Positions 32,849-41,851 of a stretch of DNA of 48,229 nt are shown here, piece after piece (the first letter of the stretch is position 1; each line of letters begins with the position of its first letter). A program made the translations under genes and the position numbers. Source of the DNA: an uncultured Acidobacteriota bacterium (GTDB taxonomy: Bacteria; Acidobacteriota; Blastocatellia; Pyrinomonadales; Pyrinomonadaceae); assembly GCA_937871585.1 (NCBI GenBank), contig CALMPJ010000131.1:1-48229 (forward strand), in the 5' to 3' direction. The notes under the pieces were generated by a model. The model did not search any database. It saw only the letters and a program-made list of their open reading frames with translations, and was not told where the DNA came from.

Positions 32849-35800
32849 ATGCCTGCCGGTAATTGCATTTCGAGAACGTTGTTTGTTCTAAGGGTCGCGA
32901 GTGAATCTCTTGCGATTCTCTTACTTATTTGCATTCTCACGGCTCTTAATTTCGCGCAGTTCCAGTTCGATTCCTACACGACCGACAATGGCCTGCCGCA
33001 AAATGGCGTAAGGCAAATGGTTCAAACGGATGACGGCTATTTATGGTTTACCACGTTCGACGGACTGGTCAGATTCGATGGAGTCACTTTCACGGTTTTC
33101 GACCGGAACAACACGCCGTCGATCAAGAGCAATCGGTTCACGAATCTCACAAAATTACCGGATGGTTCGCTCGTCGCAGGAATCGAGGACGGCGGGCTAA
33201 CGGTTTTCCGCGATGGGGTTTTCAAATCGTTTACAACAACAGAGGGTCTGCCCTCCAATACGGTAATGACGTTTCGCACCGACGCGAACGGCGAATTCTA
33301 CGTTGTTACGAACAACGGAAACGCCTATCTTCGAGGCGATCAGGTGGTTCCTTTTGCTGACGCTCATCTTCCCGACAATAGCTTTACACTGCTAAGTCCG
33401 AGCGGAACCCGCTGGAGTTACGCAAAGGGCGAAGTCAGGCAGCGTGCGAGCGACGGACGCGAATTCGTCTATCCGATCAAGGTAGATTACTTTAACGAAC
33501 GGCTAAGCGGAGTTTCCCGATTCGAGGATAGCAAGGGACAACTTTGGTTCGGTGATCGGTCAGGAGTGTACATCCTGAAAGACGGTGAGACTCGTAAACT
33601 CACCGCCGAAGATGGTGTTCCGCTCGGTACGCTGCTTCGCCCGAATGCCGAAGACGATCAAGGAGCTATCTGGTTCGCAACGGGCTGGGGAGATCTGCCT
33701 AGGTTAGGAGCGGTTCGTTACCACGAAGGTAAGTTCTCGGTCCTGGGAAAGGAAACCGGTCTGTCGGATCTGAACATCAGCCAGCTGTTTCGGGATAGCG
33801 AAGGCACGATCTGGGCCGCTACGGATAAGGGGCTAAATCACCTTCGGAGGCAATTGTTCACCGGTTATTCGACTGAGAGCGGCCTCGTTCACGGCGAGGT
33901 CTATCCGCTGCTACAGGGTCGCGATGGAGTAGTTTACATCGGGACAACTCGTGGCCTTAGCACCCACCGCGATGGCAAATTCAGCATCGTCGACATCAAG
34001 AACGAGATCGGCGACCCTCCCTCGGTGACATCGCTCTTTGAAGACGAGAAAGGCCGTTTGTGGATCGGTGCCGTAGGTAACCTTCACATTTACGAGAATA
34101 ATGTTCTTCGTTCGGTGCCCGGCTTCGCCGGCCTGACTGTTTGGGCGATCGAGAAGGATCAAAACGGAGATCTCTGGATAGGCTCTGGCCGAGGGCTATT
34201 CAAAATGAAGGGTGAGGAGATCGCCGCCAAGTTCTCTGTTGCCGACGGGCTACCGAGCGACGATGTAAATGTGATCTATCCGGACAGTCGCGGAGGCCTG
34301 TGGTTCGGAACGCAAGGCGGCGTCGCACGATACGAACAAGGATCGTTCACGAGACTCACGACTGTGGACGGCTTGGCTAGTGATCGGGTTCGGTCGATAT
34401 ATGAGACCTCGGACGGCGTTCTTTGGTTTGGGACCTACGACGGCGGACTCTCGCGGTATGCGAACGGAAGTTTCTTCAACTTTGCGGTCGCGAACGGCCT
34501 GTTCAACAACGGTGTGTTCAAGATCCTCGAGGATGAAAAGTCCAACTTTTGGATCAGTTGTAATCGCGGCATCTATCGCGTCAGTCGCGATCAACTCGAA
34601 GATGTGGTCGCAGGCCGGCGTTCGCGCGTCGAGTCTGTTTCGTACGGACGAGCTGACGGGATGCTAAGCACCGAGGCGAATGGCGGAAGGCAGCCCGCAG
34701 CCATAAGGACCACGGACGGAAAATTCTGGTTCCCGACTCAGGAAGGTGTAGCGATCGTTGACCCGACGAAACTGGAATCGAATCTAAAGCCGCCAAAGGT
34801 ACAGATAGAACGCATAGCCGTTGACCGACAATTGGTCGATCCTCGCACCGACGTATCGGTTCGCTCCGACGATGAGAATCTTGAGATCAGCTTTACCGGC
34901 ATCACCTTCGTAAAACCCGAGCAGGTGAAGTTTCGCTATCGGATCGAAGGACTTTCGGACGATTGGACCGATGTAGGATCGCGACGTGACGTCTATTTTC
35001 CTTCGTTGCCGGCTGGAAACTATATATTCCACGTTATCGCCGGCAATTCCGACGGTATTTGGGATGAGCAAGGAGCGAGGTTGAATATTGTCGTCAAAGC
35101 TCCGTTCTGGAAAACAAATTGGTTTATGGCAATTATTGCGATAGTTGCTTTTGTTTTCGTTTTCGCGAGTTTTAGGTTACGGGAACGTCGGCTTGAACAA
35201 CGCGCAGAGATGCAGCGAGATTTTTCACGACGACTTATCGCTTCGCAAGAAGGCGAGAGAAAACGCATCGCAGCCGAACTGCACGATTCGCTTGGTCAAT
35301 ATCTGCTTGCGATAAAGAATTGGGCCGCGTTCGGCCTCAAGAGCGTGCCGGAGGACGATGCTGCACGTGAGTATCTAAATGAAGTGTCGGATACATCGTC
35401 TCTTGCGATCACCGAAGTTCGACAGATCGCGCATGACCTTCGTCCGTACCAACTCGAGCGTCTCGGCCTGACAAACACGCTGCGACAGATGCTCAAGAAC
35501 ATAGAGACGACTTCGACGATAATGTTCGAATCTCAGATAGACGAGGTCGATGGTGTTTTGAGCAAAGAGAACGAGATCGTTCTGTACCGCGTTGTTCAGG
35601 AGTGTGTTAGCAACGTGATCAAACACAGCGAAGCGACGAACGCGGTCGTAACATTAACCGCGACCGATCACGGAGCCGAGTTCATATGTAGCGACGATGG
35701 AAAAGGCTTCGATGTCGAGGCGGCAAAAGGCTCGGCTTCGAGCGGCCTCGGTCTCGACAGTATCGTCGAGCGTGCGGCGATACTCGGTGGTGATCTCAAG

Positions 35801-35857
35801 ATCGAATCCGAGAATGGAAAAGGGACGAAATTCGTTTTGTCTATCAACCGAGCATGA
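32849..35857 (+). CDS. Propeller-domain sensor histidine kinase (Reg_prop, Y_Y_Y, HisKA_3)
   Basis: The protein of about 1002 aa has an N-terminal signal or membrane segment (about 15-32). A periplasmic beta-propeller follows, built from repeated YxDxxGxLWxGT-type units (GYLWFTTFDGLVRFDG, GTIWAATDKGLNHL, GGLWFGTQGGVARYE, GVLWFGTYDGGLSRY). Next come a Y_Y_Y domain (VKFRYRIEGLSDDWTDVG), a membrane helix near 757 and a HisKA_3 kinase with His812 in RKRIAAELHDSLGQYLLAIK. The ATPase domain (VLYRVVQECVSNVIKHS, SGLGLDSIVERA) ends the protein. Such sensors often detect polysaccharides or extracellular compounds. ATG 32849 is chosen because the signal segment follows; TTG 32711 would add 46 residues. 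The regulator gene overlaps by ATGA. Confidence 0.9.
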   Translation: MPAGNCISRTLFVLRVASESLAILLLICILTALNFAQFQFDSYTTDNGLPQNGVRQMVQTDDGYLWFTTFDGLVRFDGVTFTVFDRNNTPSIKSNRFTNLTKLPDGSLVAGIEDGGLTVFRDGVFKSFTTTEGLPSNTVMTFRTDANGEFYVVTNNGNAYLRGDQVVPFADAHLPDNSFTLLSPSGTRWSYAKGEVRQRASDGREFVYPIKVDYFNERLSGVSRFEDSKGQLWFGDRSGVYILKDGETRKLTAEDGVPLGTLLRPNAEDDQGAIWFATGWGDLPRLGAVRYHEGKFSVLGKETGLSDLNISQLFRDSEGTIWAATDKGLNHLRRQLFTGYSTESGLVHGEVYPLLQGRDGVVYIGTTRGLSTHRDGKFSIVDIKNEIGDPPSVTSLFEDEKGRLWIGAVGNLHIYENNVLRSVPGFAGLTVWAIEKDQNGDLWIGSGRGLFKMKGEEIAAKFSVADGLPSDDVNVIYPDSRGGLWFGTQGGVARYEQGSFTRLTTVDGLASDRVRSIYETSDGVLWFGTYDGGLSRYANGSFFNFAVANGLFNNGVFKILEDEKSNFWISCNRGIYRVSRDQLEDVVAGRRSRVESVSYGRADGMLSTEANGGRQPAAIRTTDGKFWFPTQEGVAIVDPTKLESNLKPPKVQIERIAVDRQLVDPRTDVSVRSDDENLEISFTGITFVKPEQVKFRYRIEGLSDDWTDVGSRRDVYFPSLPAGNYIFHVIAGNSDGIWDEQGARLNIVVKAPFWKTNWFMAIIAIVAFVFVFASFRLRERRLEQRAEMQRDFSRRLIASQEGERKRIAAELHDSLGQYLLAIKNWAAFGLKSVPEDDAAREYLNEVSDTSSLAITEVRQIAHDLRPYQLERLGLTNTLRQMLKNIETTSTIMFESQIDEVDGVLSKENEIVLYRVVQECVSNVIKHSEATNAVVTLTATDHGAEFICSDDGKGFDVEAAKGSASSGLGLDSIVERAAILGGDLKIESENGKGTKFVLSINRA

Positions 35858-36489
35858 GCGATAAGATCAAAGTCCTGATCGTTGATGACCACCCGATCTT
35901 TCGGCGTGGCCTTTATGCCGTGATTTCTGCCGATGAATCGATCGAGATAGTCGGCGAAGCTGATTCCGGTGACGTCGCGCTCGATGAGATCCTCAGGCTT
36001 GAGCCGGATGTTGCCATTCTCGATGTGAATATGCCGTTACTCGACGGTCTGGGTGCGGCTCGCGAAATTCAGAAGAAGAATCTGCCGACGACTCCGATCT
36101 TCCTTACGATGCACGCTGATGAAGCGATCTTTAACGCCGCCGTCGAGGCCGATGTAAAGGGTTTTGTTATAAAGGATGCAGCCGCAACCGACATAGTCGT
36201 TTGTATCAAAGCCGTTGCTGACGGAAAGACGTTTTACAGCAGCGAACTCGTTGAGTTTGCCAATAATCGCCGCCTCGGCCAACGTTCTCCGATCGACGAG
36301 TTAACCGAATCCGAACGCCGCATTCTAAGACTCGTTGGCGAAGGCCTCTCAACCAAAGCCATTGCCGAACAGCTTTTCATTAGTACCCGCACGGTCGATC
36401 ACCACCGAGCAAACATTGCAGGAAAGCTCAGCCTATCCGGCAAGAACGCCCTTTTTGCCTTCGCCACAGCGAACAAACTCGTCATCTAG
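35854..36489 (+). CDS. NarL/LuxR-family response regulator
   Basis: The 211-aa protein has a receiver domain with the acidic pocket in LIVDDHPIFRRGL and phosphoacceptor Asp57 in VAILDVNMPLLDG. A LuxR-type helix-turn-helix (about 147-205, LTESERRILRLVGEGLSTKA, then ISTRTVDHHRANI) follows. It overlaps the propeller kinase gene by four bases and so is its partner. The kinase has a HisKA_3 domain, which normally pairs with NarL-type regulators. It probably controls genes downstream, such as the stand-alone receiver and the large beta-helix exoprotein, by inference from position. Confidence 0.95.
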   Translation: MSDKIKVLIVDDHPIFRRGLYAVISADESIEIVGEADSGDVALDEILRLEPDVAILDVNMPLLDGLGAAREIQKKNLPTTPIFLTMHADEAIFNAAVEADVKGFVIKDAAATDIVVCIKAVADGKTFYSSELVEFANNRRLGQRSPIDELTESERRILRLVGEGLSTKAIAEQLFISTRTVDHHRANIAGKLSLSGKNALFAFATANKLVI

Positions 36490-36506
36490 AAATCCTACTC
36501 AAAATA

Positions 36507-36518
36507 GGTAGTACTACC
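36507..36518. promoter_or_regulatory. 12-bp perfect palindrome GGTAGTACTACC, candidate regulator site
   Basis: This perfect palindrome lies in the 88-base spacer between the NarL-type regulator and the stand-alone receiver. NarL/LuxR regulators bind short inverted repeats, so it could be an operator for the two genes after it. The evidence is symmetry and position only. Confidence 0.3.
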
Positions 36519-36577
36519 GATGTGCGGCCTCGTACTCGATTGCTAATCTCATCTTTGTCCAATTCCAGATAAGAGAG

Positions 36578-36964
36578 ATGAGTAAGCGTATGTCCGTCCT
36601 GATCGTTGACGACAATCCTATTATCCGCCATGCGATCCGCCGCTTTATTGGCGAATTCGCGGGCGAGATAAATGAATGCTCTGACGGTAGCGTGGCGTTC
36701 GACGCCTATCGAAAGCACGCTCCTGACCTCGTGTTGATGGACATCGAGATGCCCGGAAAAGACGGCATTTCCGCTACGCGGGAGATCTGCGACTGCTTCC
36801 CTGGCGCACATGTGGTCATGGTCACCGATCACGACAGCAGCGAGATGCGTGTAGCGGCCACGGACGCCGGTGCAAAAGACCTTATCGGAAAGGAGAATTT
36901 GCTCGCCCTCCAGAGCCTGTTCGTTCAGCCGTCCGCTATTCGATCGTTAGGAGTTGAGAGATGA
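36578..36964 (+). CDS. Stand-alone receiver-domain response regulator
   Basis: The 128-aa protein is a single receiver domain: acidic pocket in LIVDDNPIIRHAI, phosphoacceptor Asp55 in LVLMDIEMPGKDG, Thr83 in VMVTDHDS and the conserved Lys105 in DLIGKENL. No output domain is present, so it acts through protein contact or as a phosphate sink. The two-component pair precedes it, and it overlaps the large exoprotein gene by four bases (ATGA). Translational coupling of a lone receiver to a secreted beta-helix protein is unusual. Confidence 0.9.
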   Translation: MSKRMSVLIVDDNPIIRHAIRRFIGEFAGEINECSDGSVAFDAYRKHAPDLVLMDIEMPGKDGISATREICDCFPGAHVVMVTDHDSSEMRVAATDAGAKDLIGKENLLALQSLFVQPSAIRSLGVER

Positions 36965-39918
36965 GAAAGCACGTATTCATAGCCCTGACCGCATTTTTTT
37001 GCCTTGCTGTTTCAGCAAACGCTGCTACGCTGACTGTCACGAAAACCGCCGACACTAACGATGGCGTCTGCGATTCTGACTGTTCGTTGCGGGAGGCGAT
37101 AGCCGTTTCACTATCGGGCGACTCGATCGTCTTCGCATCGCCGCTGTTCGATACCCAACAGCGGATCACGTTGGCGAACCAACTCTACGTGTCTAGCAAG
37201 ACGCTGACAATCACGGGTCGCGGTTCGCTTACTGAGATCTCCGGAAATGACTCGACGCGAATCTTTCAAACCGACGGCACTCTCACGCTCAACGATATGC
37301 ACCTGATCAGCGGTCGAACAGGTACCACTGGAAACCCGAGCAATGGATATGGCGGCGGCATTCTCAACAACGGAACTCTCACCGTCAACCGATGTCAGAT
37401 ACTCTTCTGCACGACCGCAGGTGGCGTAACGGGGTATGGCGGCGCCATCCATAATATTGTAGGGAAGTACGCGACTATCAATCAGAGTTACCTCGGATTC
37501 AACTCGCTGAACAGCAGTGCCGGCTATGGCGCCGCTATCTCGAACGAAGGTGGCTTAGTGCTGATGAACAGCGTAGTCGGAAGTAACGCAGGAAATTCGC
37601 CGTTCGGCAATCGCGGTGTCGGCGTCTACAACAACCCCAGCGGAACGATGGAGATCATCGGCAGTACGATCTTCTCAAATACGGCAAACAGAACGGACAG
37701 TTTACAGAATCTCGGCGGCGGCATCTTCAATGAGGGTCTGGTTGTGATGTCCAACTCGACTGTGTCATCAAACAGCGTCCGACTGGCGAGCTTTGGTAGC
37801 ACCACGGGCCGAGGCGGCGGCATTTACAACACCTCGGGCTCAAATCGGCTAAGGATGACCAATTGCACCGTCGCACAAAACTTCGCCGAGAACAGTGGCA
37901 GCGGCATCTGGAGCGATTCCAGCATAATGCTCGCCAACACGATCGTGTCGGAAAACTCCGGCCCGATCAACGCGATCATTCCGTTCGGTTCTTCGATCAA
38001 TAGCAGCTATACGTCATCGACAGGTTCCGGGCTGCTCCCGCTCGCAGAGAACGGCGGTCCTACGCCGACGTACGCATTATCGCTTTCGTCACCGGCCCGC
38101 AACGCCGGCAGTAACTGCTCGCTCACCGACAACGGCTGCGGCACGAATCACCCTGCTTTATCAACCGATCAACGGGGCAACGCATTTCCGCGACGAACTG
38201 GGACAAACGTCGACATCGGCTCGTTCGAGTACACGCCCTTCGTCACGAATTCCAATAGCAGCGGTGCGGGCAGTCTTTCTCAATTGATCGCAGACGCGAC
38301 TCCCGGCGACACGATCCTTTTCGAAACTGCATTCTTTAGCACACCGCGCACGATCACCGGCTTGTTTAGCATCAACAAAAATCTGACCATCGTCGGACCG
38401 GGCGCAGATCTTTTGACCATCGATGGCAACAACAGCGGTCGTCTATTGAGCGTCACCGGCGGTGCGACGGTCGATCTGAGCGGAATAAGATTTACGCGGG
38501 GCAGAGTTGTTCCGCCGGATGCTTCGGGAGCCGGGATCGTTGTTTTCTCCGCATCGACATTGAACGCGAGCAATATCGTCGTTGACAACTGTTCTGCTCC
38601 TAATGCCGACGGCGGCGGCTTTTTCGTTGACGGCACGCTAAATTTAATTGACTCGACAGTTGAAAATAACAGCGCGAGTGGCAGTGCCGGGATCTACGTC
38701 GAATTTGATCGAACGGCGACGCTCACCCGCACGACCGTCCGTAATAATACGGCAACAGGCAGTTCGGGAGGAATGGGCAACAACGGAACGCTCAATTTTT
38801 ACAATTCGACCTTGAGTGGCAATACCGCACCACTCGGCGGAGGCATGGGCAATGGCGGTTTTGCCAACTTTGCCAATTCGACGATCAGCGGCAATCGCGC
38901 GACGAGCAATAAGGGCGGCGGCATCTATAACAATACCGACGCTACCGTTCATCTGCTCAATACGACGGTCACGAACAATCAGGCGGACGGTTTCGCCGCC
39001 GCGGGGATTTGGAACGAGAATTCCACCCCAACAACGGTTCGCGCTCGGAACACTATTATCGCAGGTAACATTAGCGGCAATGGCAATCCGATCGATTTCA
39101 CCGGCGGTCTCACCAATCTAGGCAACAATCTGATCAACAATGCCAATCCGGGCCTCGCCCCGCTTGGCAATTACGGCGGTCCGACAGCGACTCATGCTTT
39201 GCTGCAATCGTCTCCAGCTCTGAATGCGGGCGACAATTGTGTCTTAACAGCGAACACCTGCGGCGTCGCGCATGACGCTTATGGGCTCGATCAACGAGGT
39301 TCAAATGCTCTGCGGCTGATCGGCGCAAATGTTGATATCGGTTCATTCGAACGGAATATCTCGTTCACGCCGGCGACGCTGCCGAGCAGTATTCAGAACT
39401 ATACCTACAATCAACAGGTGACATCGACCAGACTTTCCGGATTTGCTGACGGAAATTTGGCTCCGTTTACTTATTCGGTCATATCAGGCTCCCTGCCGCC
39501 TGGACTCGCGCTTAACACATCGACAGGTGCGATAACCGGCTCTTTGACCCAGACCGGAGCATTTCCCTTTACGATCAAGGTCGTCGATACCGATGGCATT
39601 GCGGGAGTTCAGGCATATAGCATTCAGGTCTTTGGGCCGACATCGGCAAATGTCACGATTTCGGGCCGCGTTTTGACCACCGAGGGCATTAGCCTTCGAA
39701 ATGCCACCGTGCATCTCACGGACTCTGAGGGTAGAGTCAGGACGTCTCGAAGCTCGTCGTTTGGCTACTATCGTTTTGAAGACGTCGAGGCCGGACGAAC
39801 GTACGTGATCGCAGTTAATTCAAAGCGATTCACGTTCACGCCCCGCATACTGACCGTGACTGAAGAACTGTCAAATGTCGATCTAATCGCCCAGAACTCG
39901 CCAGAATTGCTGCGTTAG
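36961..39918 (+). CDS. Large secreted beta-helix protein (CSLREA and choice-of-anchor Q type)
   Basis: The 985-aa protein has a signal peptide (1-21). The CSLREA motif (CDSDCSLREAIA, residues 37-48) opens the first of two parallel beta-helix regions. These are built from Asn/Gly/Ser/Thr-rich turns such as GGGIFNEGLVVMSNSTVSSN and GGGIYNNTDATVHLLNTTVT. Each helix closes with a DQRG...NVDIGSFE motif, the Q-type anchor end. Then come a putative Ig-like domain (LPPGLALNTSTGAITGSLTQ) and a carboxypeptidase-regulatory-like C-terminal domain (VTISGRVLTTEGISLRNATV). Such proteins are surface-exposed or secreted and resemble pectate-lyase-fold or polymorphic outer-membrane proteins. No catalytic residues can be assigned. 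It overlaps the lone receiver gene. Confidence 0.9.
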   Translation: MRKHVFIALTAFFCLAVSANAATLTVTKTADTNDGVCDSDCSLREAIAVSLSGDSIVFASPLFDTQQRITLANQLYVSSKTLTITGRGSLTEISGNDSTRIFQTDGTLTLNDMHLISGRTGTTGNPSNGYGGGILNNGTLTVNRCQILFCTTAGGVTGYGGAIHNIVGKYATINQSYLGFNSLNSSAGYGAAISNEGGLVLMNSVVGSNAGNSPFGNRGVGVYNNPSGTMEIIGSTIFSNTANRTDSLQNLGGGIFNEGLVVMSNSTVSSNSVRLASFGSTTGRGGGIYNTSGSNRLRMTNCTVAQNFAENSGSGIWSDSSIMLANTIVSENSGPINAIIPFGSSINSSYTSSTGSGLLPLAENGGPTPTYALSLSSPARNAGSNCSLTDNGCGTNHPALSTDQRGNAFPRRTGTNVDIGSFEYTPFVTNSNSSGAGSLSQLIADATPGDTILFETAFFSTPRTITGLFSINKNLTIVGPGADLLTIDGNNSGRLLSVTGGATVDLSGIRFTRGRVVPPDASGAGIVVFSASTLNASNIVVDNCSAPNADGGGFFVDGTLNLIDSTVENNSASGSAGIYVEFDRTATLTRTTVRNNTATGSSGGMGNNGTLNFYNSTLSGNTAPLGGGMGNGGFANFANSTISGNRATSNKGGGIYNNTDATVHLLNTTVTNNQADGFAAAGIWNENSTPTTVRARNTIIAGNISGNGNPIDFTGGLTNLGNNLINNANPGLAPLGNYGGPTATHALLQSSPALNAGDNCVLTANTCGVAHDAYGLDQRGSNALRLIGANVDIGSFERNISFTPATLPSSIQNYTYNQQVTSTRLSGFADGNLAPFTYSVISGSLPPGLALNTSTGAITGSLTQTGAFPFTIKVVDTDGIAGVQAYSIQVFGPTSANVTISGRVLTTEGISLRNATVHLTDSEGRVRTSRSSSFGYYRFEDVEAGRTYVIAVNSKRFTFTPRILTVTEELSNVDLIAQNSPELLR

Positions 39919-39935
39919 TGGCATACTAGTCGAGT

Positions 39936-40430
39936 ATGAAGTTTAAGTTTCTGGCGATCCTAAGCCTGTTTGCCGCTGCATGTAGCAGTGCTCCAAGGCC
40001 TGTTCAGCAGAATGCGAATTCTGCTGCAACGGCTGACAAACCTCAGTCGGTGCTTGCACATTCCGGCGAACCTACGCCTTCAACATCCGGCGAAAAGCCA
40101 AAGTGGACACAGAGTGGCGAGCCGATCGACACGTCGAAATTCGATGCGGCGATCGTAGCGTCGGACCGAGCATTGAACACCAAACCGGGCGATGAATCGC
40201 TCAAGAAGGCGGCTGCAAAGGCATACTTCGATCGCGGTTTTGCTCTTACCGAAGCCCGTCAATATGCTTCGGCACTCGGCGATTACCGAAAAGCGTTGAA
40301 GCTAAACCCGAATGACCCCGAATCCAAAAAATGGATCGACCAGATCATCAAGATCTACGACGGTATCGGTAAATCGTATCCGAAAGAAGGCGAAGAACCT
40401 CCGGCACTGCCGTTCACTAAGGCAAAGTAA
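39936..40430 (+). CDS. Small TPR-like lipoprotein, 164 aa
   Basis: A hydrophobic signal with a lipobox-like end (LSLFAAACSS, Cys16) suggests a lipid-anchored protein. After a Ser/Thr/Pro-rich linker there is one TPR-like helical pair (about 95-140, AYFDRGFALTEARQYASALG and then DYRKALKLNPNDPESKKWI). It follows the beta-helix gene by 17 bases and precedes another exported-protein gene by two bases, so it is likely in the same transcript. Function is unknown; TPR domains usually mediate protein contacts. Confidence 0.82.
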   Translation: MKFKFLAILSLFAAACSSAPRPVQQNANSAATADKPQSVLAHSGEPTPSTSGEKPKWTQSGEPIDTSKFDAAIVASDRALNTKPGDESLKKAAAKAYFDRGFALTEARQYASALGDYRKALKLNPNDPESKKWIDQIIKIYDGIGKSYPKEGEEPPALPFTKAK

Positions 40431-40432
40431 CA

Positions 40433-40828
40433 ATGAAAAAGCTCATTTTCCTGTCCGTTTTCATCGGCATATTTGTATTTGCATCAACCGAGGCCAACGC
40501 CCAGAAACCGACTCGTATCACCTTTGCAAAAGGCGCAACCGAAAAGGTTGTGTCAGGTTCGATGACCGGCTTTGGGTCGAAACGTGTCTATGTGATCAAG
40601 GTAAAGTCCGGTCAAACTCTAACGACCGAGAACTCCGGCGACAACTACATCACCATTTCGATCAAGGCTCCAAAAGGCTCAACCTACGAGCCTGACCTTG
40701 CCGCCAACTGTCATGACCAGCATGAGGTCGCTCCAACGGCCGCAGGTGACTACATCATTACCGTGACCGAATGCCAAAAAGCCGACCCATGGCGTGGCAG
40801 CTTCAAGTTCAAAGTCAAAGTAAACTAA
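40433..40828 (+). CDS. Small exported beta-rich protein, 131 aa
   Basis: A signal peptide (1-23, LIFLSVFIGIFVFASTEANA) precedes a beta-sandwich-like domain. It resembles the PPC domain found at C-termini of secreted proteins (RVYVIKVKSGQTLTTENSGD, then VAPTAAGDYIITVTE). Two Cys residues (AANCHDQHE and TECQKAD) may form a disulfide. It starts two bases after the TPR lipoprotein gene. There is no catalytic motif, so a binding role is likely. The non-coding repeat region begins 16 bases after the stop. Confidence 0.78.
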   Translation: MKKLIFLSVFIGIFVFASTEANAQKPTRITFAKGATEKVVSGSMTGFGSKRVYVIKVKSGQTLTTENSGDNYITISIKAPKGSTYEPDLAANCHDQHEVAPTAAGDYIITVTECQKADPWRGSFKFKVKVN

Positions 40829-40844
40829 TTGATCGAAGATCACT

Positions 40845-41347
40845 TATCTGTCTCACTTTTGTCGATAATCCCGACAAAGTGAGACAGTCTATGTCATTTG
40901 TTTGCAGCAATTGCGGCGAAAAAGTGTCTCACTTTCAAAACTAAGTCACGTTTTTGACGTTATCTGTCTCACTTTCGCGTAAATGCACTCATTACAACAG
41001 TTACGTTTGTTTAGGTCGCGTTTTCCCCGGTTCCGATGAGATTCGGATCGTCGTCAAACACGTTATCTGTTCCCGAACGTTCCACTTTTCTGTCAAAGTG
41101 GAACAGCTTATGTCGTGTGTTTTCAGCAACTTACGAGAAAAAAGTGTTCCACTCTAAAAACATATACACGCTTTTGGTATTATCTGTTCCCGAATCGCGT
41201 AAAGCCTGTGTCTGCAACAGTTTAAGCTGTTCCGCTTTTGCGGTGAGTTGTCAAAGATCTTGCCACTTTTGCAGCTACCATGAAAGAATGTATCATATAT
41301 GCAATTACGAGTCAAGAAAAACGTACGACAGGCTGCCTAGCCTGTCG
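40845..41347 (+). repeat. Non-coding dispersed repeat, copy B, with an extra tandem sub-copy
   Basis: The part from about 40955 matches copy A (817-1163, inverted). Before and within it are two related sub-copies. The first (about 40845-41005) carries CTCACTTT/AAAGTGAG motifs. The second (about 41063-41215) carries TTCC(A/C)-type motifs at the same places. Hairpins are at 40848-40887 (CTGTCTCACTTT with AAAGTGAGACAG) and 41079-41104 (GTTCCACTTT with AAAGTGGAAC). It ends in the GACAGGC/GCCTGTC palindrome at 41326-41347. I find no credible gene in 40829-41851. Confidence 0.8.
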
Positions 41348-41372
41348 GTCTTATTTTCACCGCGGGAAAAGC

Positions 41373-41553
41373 GGAAATTAGCCCAATGCGAAGCGAGCGT
41401 AGCGTCGGGAGAGCGGTCGCCCCACGTTGCTCCGTTCCCGCAGGGAACGCGGATACCCCCATTGCGTTACGGCACACCTACGGCGTGCGACGTTTCGCCC
41501 ATGCCGTCAACCCGAGGCAGCGGCCTTAAGGACTTTGCCACGGGCTAATTTCC
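41373..41553. repeat. MITE-like element of 181 bp with 12-bp terminal inverted repeats
   Basis: GGAAATTAGCCC (41373-41384) and GGGCTAATTTCC (41542-41553) are perfect terminal inverted repeats. Internal hairpins include CCGTTCCC/GGGAACG-like and CGGCACACC/GGCGTGCG-like pairs. There is no transposase gene. No target-site duplication is obvious. The remaining 41554-41851 holds only a small hairpin at 41601-41617 (CAGATGC/GCATCTG). Confidence 0.65.
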
Positions 41554-41851
41554 ATATCGCCTGCGGCGAACCGCCACCCGACATAAGATCCTCCTCTGTC
41601 CAGATGCCTAGCATCTGACCATTTTCGTTCGACGATCCACGACGAAAAACTCCGAACAAAAAATAACAGGCAATCGTTTTCAAAAACTAGGCATCAGAGC
41701 CGTTAATGGAATCCATAAGCAATCGTTAACCGCTTTGCGATTTCAAAGGAAAGCGCGTACTATCGCTTATCCTCAAAAATTGAAACTAAAAGAGCCGACA
41801 CCGCAGCACTATCGCGGCAAAAGCCAAGACCAAAGAACCAAGGAGTCTAAA

